From Gammaproteobacteria bacterium (GTDB taxonomy: Bacteria > Pseudomonadota > Gammaproteobacteria > SZUA-229): DNA of 7,449 nt. The notes beneath the pieces are model-generated. The model made no database searches. It saw only the letters and a program-made list of their open reading frames with translations, and was not told where the DNA came from. Position numbers and translations under genes: made by a program. This document shows, piece after piece, positions 7,040 through 7,449 of the stretch. The stretch is taken from assembly GCA_029287815.1 (NCBI GenBank), contig JARFQK010000005.1, forward strand, positions 1-7,449, in the 5' to 3' direction. Positions within the stretch are counted from its first letter, which is position 1. Every line of letters begins with the position of its first letter.

Positions 7040-7154
7040 GTTTCTTCGCTTAAATCTTAGTCGCGGTCACGCTTTTCGCTCCAGAGCGGCGATTACGAAC
7101 ACCACCCCGGCTGACTCCTGTGCCTGCTCCCGTGATCCTGGTGAGAAATGCGGG
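7017..7154 (+). repeat. long dispersed repeat, right copy
   Basis: This is the partner of 119-246 in the same orientation. It shares the REP (7017-7039), the 23-base block 7069-7091, the 17-base block 7117-7133 and a similar tail (7134-7154). It is about ten bases longer between the last two blocks. The copy runs exactly up to the TGA stop of the GIY-YIG-like gene at 7155-7157, so like the left copy it begins at the 3' end of a minus-strand gene. The outer limits of the element cannot be fixed from two diverged copies, and no target-site duplication is evident. Confidence 0.7.
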
Positions 7155-7449
7155 TCAGCCGATGCGGTATTGCATGTTGTCGTGATAGCGATAGGACACG
7201 CGTTTGTGTGCACGCTGATATTTCAGGATGTCGGCATGCTGCCAGACAGCATAGCCCAATGATCTTAGCTTTTTAGCGAGATGGTTTTCGACTTCTTTGG
7301 CCTGGCTGCCACTGACCGGATTCAGATTGGCATAGTACTCTGGGGCGAGGCGTTTTGCGTATCTCCTGATGTACTCGTGGCTCTTATAGCCAACCAGGTG
7401 ATAGTTAAAACGTTTGCGCGGCGTATGCCGCGTTTCACCAACGAACAAA
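7155..7449 (-). CDS. GIY-YIG-like nuclease-family protein, 5' part outside window
   Basis: The reading frame is open from the right edge to a TGA at 7155, giving about 98 C-terminal residues. The first visible residues, LFVGETRHTPRKRFNYH, fit the second strand of a GIY-YIG domain (FVG in place of YIG) with its following Arg-rich helix and His. The stretch KSHEYIRRYAKRLAPEYYANLNP and then EVENHLAKKLRSLGYAVWQH, whose Glu is the candidate metal-binding residue, match small GIY-YIG-like proteins of proteobacteria. The GIY strand and true start lie beyond the edge; a TTG at 7448 is merely in frame. A basic tail (about the last 25 residues: ILKYQRAHKRVSYRYHDN) follows the domain. A role in DNA cleavage is inferred from the family, and many such stand-alone proteins are uncharacterised. 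Confidence 0.6.
   Translation of the reverse strand, partial: LFVGETRHTPRKRFNYHLVGYKSHEYIRRYAKRLAPEYYANLNPVSGSQAKEVENHLAKKLRSLGYAVWQHADILKYQRAHKRVSYRYHDNMQYRIG

Noticed and set aside
119..7154. The whole gene block as a composite transposon bounded by the two direct repeats.
   Set aside because: There is no transposase, no target duplication, and the enclosed genes are ordinary chromosomal families. Two independent repeat copies at gene ends explain the pattern better.

Overview
The window looks like a chromosomal segment of a gammaproteobacterium of moderate GC. The evidence is the gene families: a full-length PpnN/YgdH-type nucleosidase, a DUF1631 protein, a DUF938 methyltransferase and a single-domain CbiX. 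GTAG-type REP palindromes lie between the genes. There is no phage, plasmid, CRISPR, rRNA or tRNA signal. All five convincing genes are on the minus strand, so the region is read from right to left.

Right edge (7449-7155): the C-terminal part of a GIY-YIG-like nuclease-family protein whose start lies outside the window. Its stop codon is followed by a gene-free stretch (7154-6840). This holds a REPIN-like inverted pair of 23-bp palindromes, a longer dispersed repeat, and a possible promoter for the next genes.

Centre (6839-2980): a compact same-strand run with gaps of 61, 15 and 46 bases, very likely one operon. In transcription order the genes are (1) an exported two-domain protein with a degenerate alpha/beta-hydrolase-like domain and a TlpA/ResA-type thioredoxin domain (WCGPC); (2) ppnN, which splits nucleoside 5'-monophosphates into base and ribose 5-phosphate; (3) a DUF938 SAM-dependent methyltransferase; (4) a short CbiX-type tetrapyrrole metal chelatase. 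No single pathway links them. Envelope thiol chemistry, nucleotide salvage and tetrapyrrole metallation are the separate themes.

Left (2979-284): a 452-base gene-free gap containing a 9-bp inverted repeat, then a monocistronic-looking 747-codon DUF1631 gene. Beyond its stop (283-1) lies a second copy of the dispersed repeat, and a weak terminator-like hairpin pointing right. The two long repeat copies sit just downstream of two unrelated genes in the same orientation relative to each. This is the most unusual structural feature of the window. I see no obviously new multi-gene defence or mobile system.
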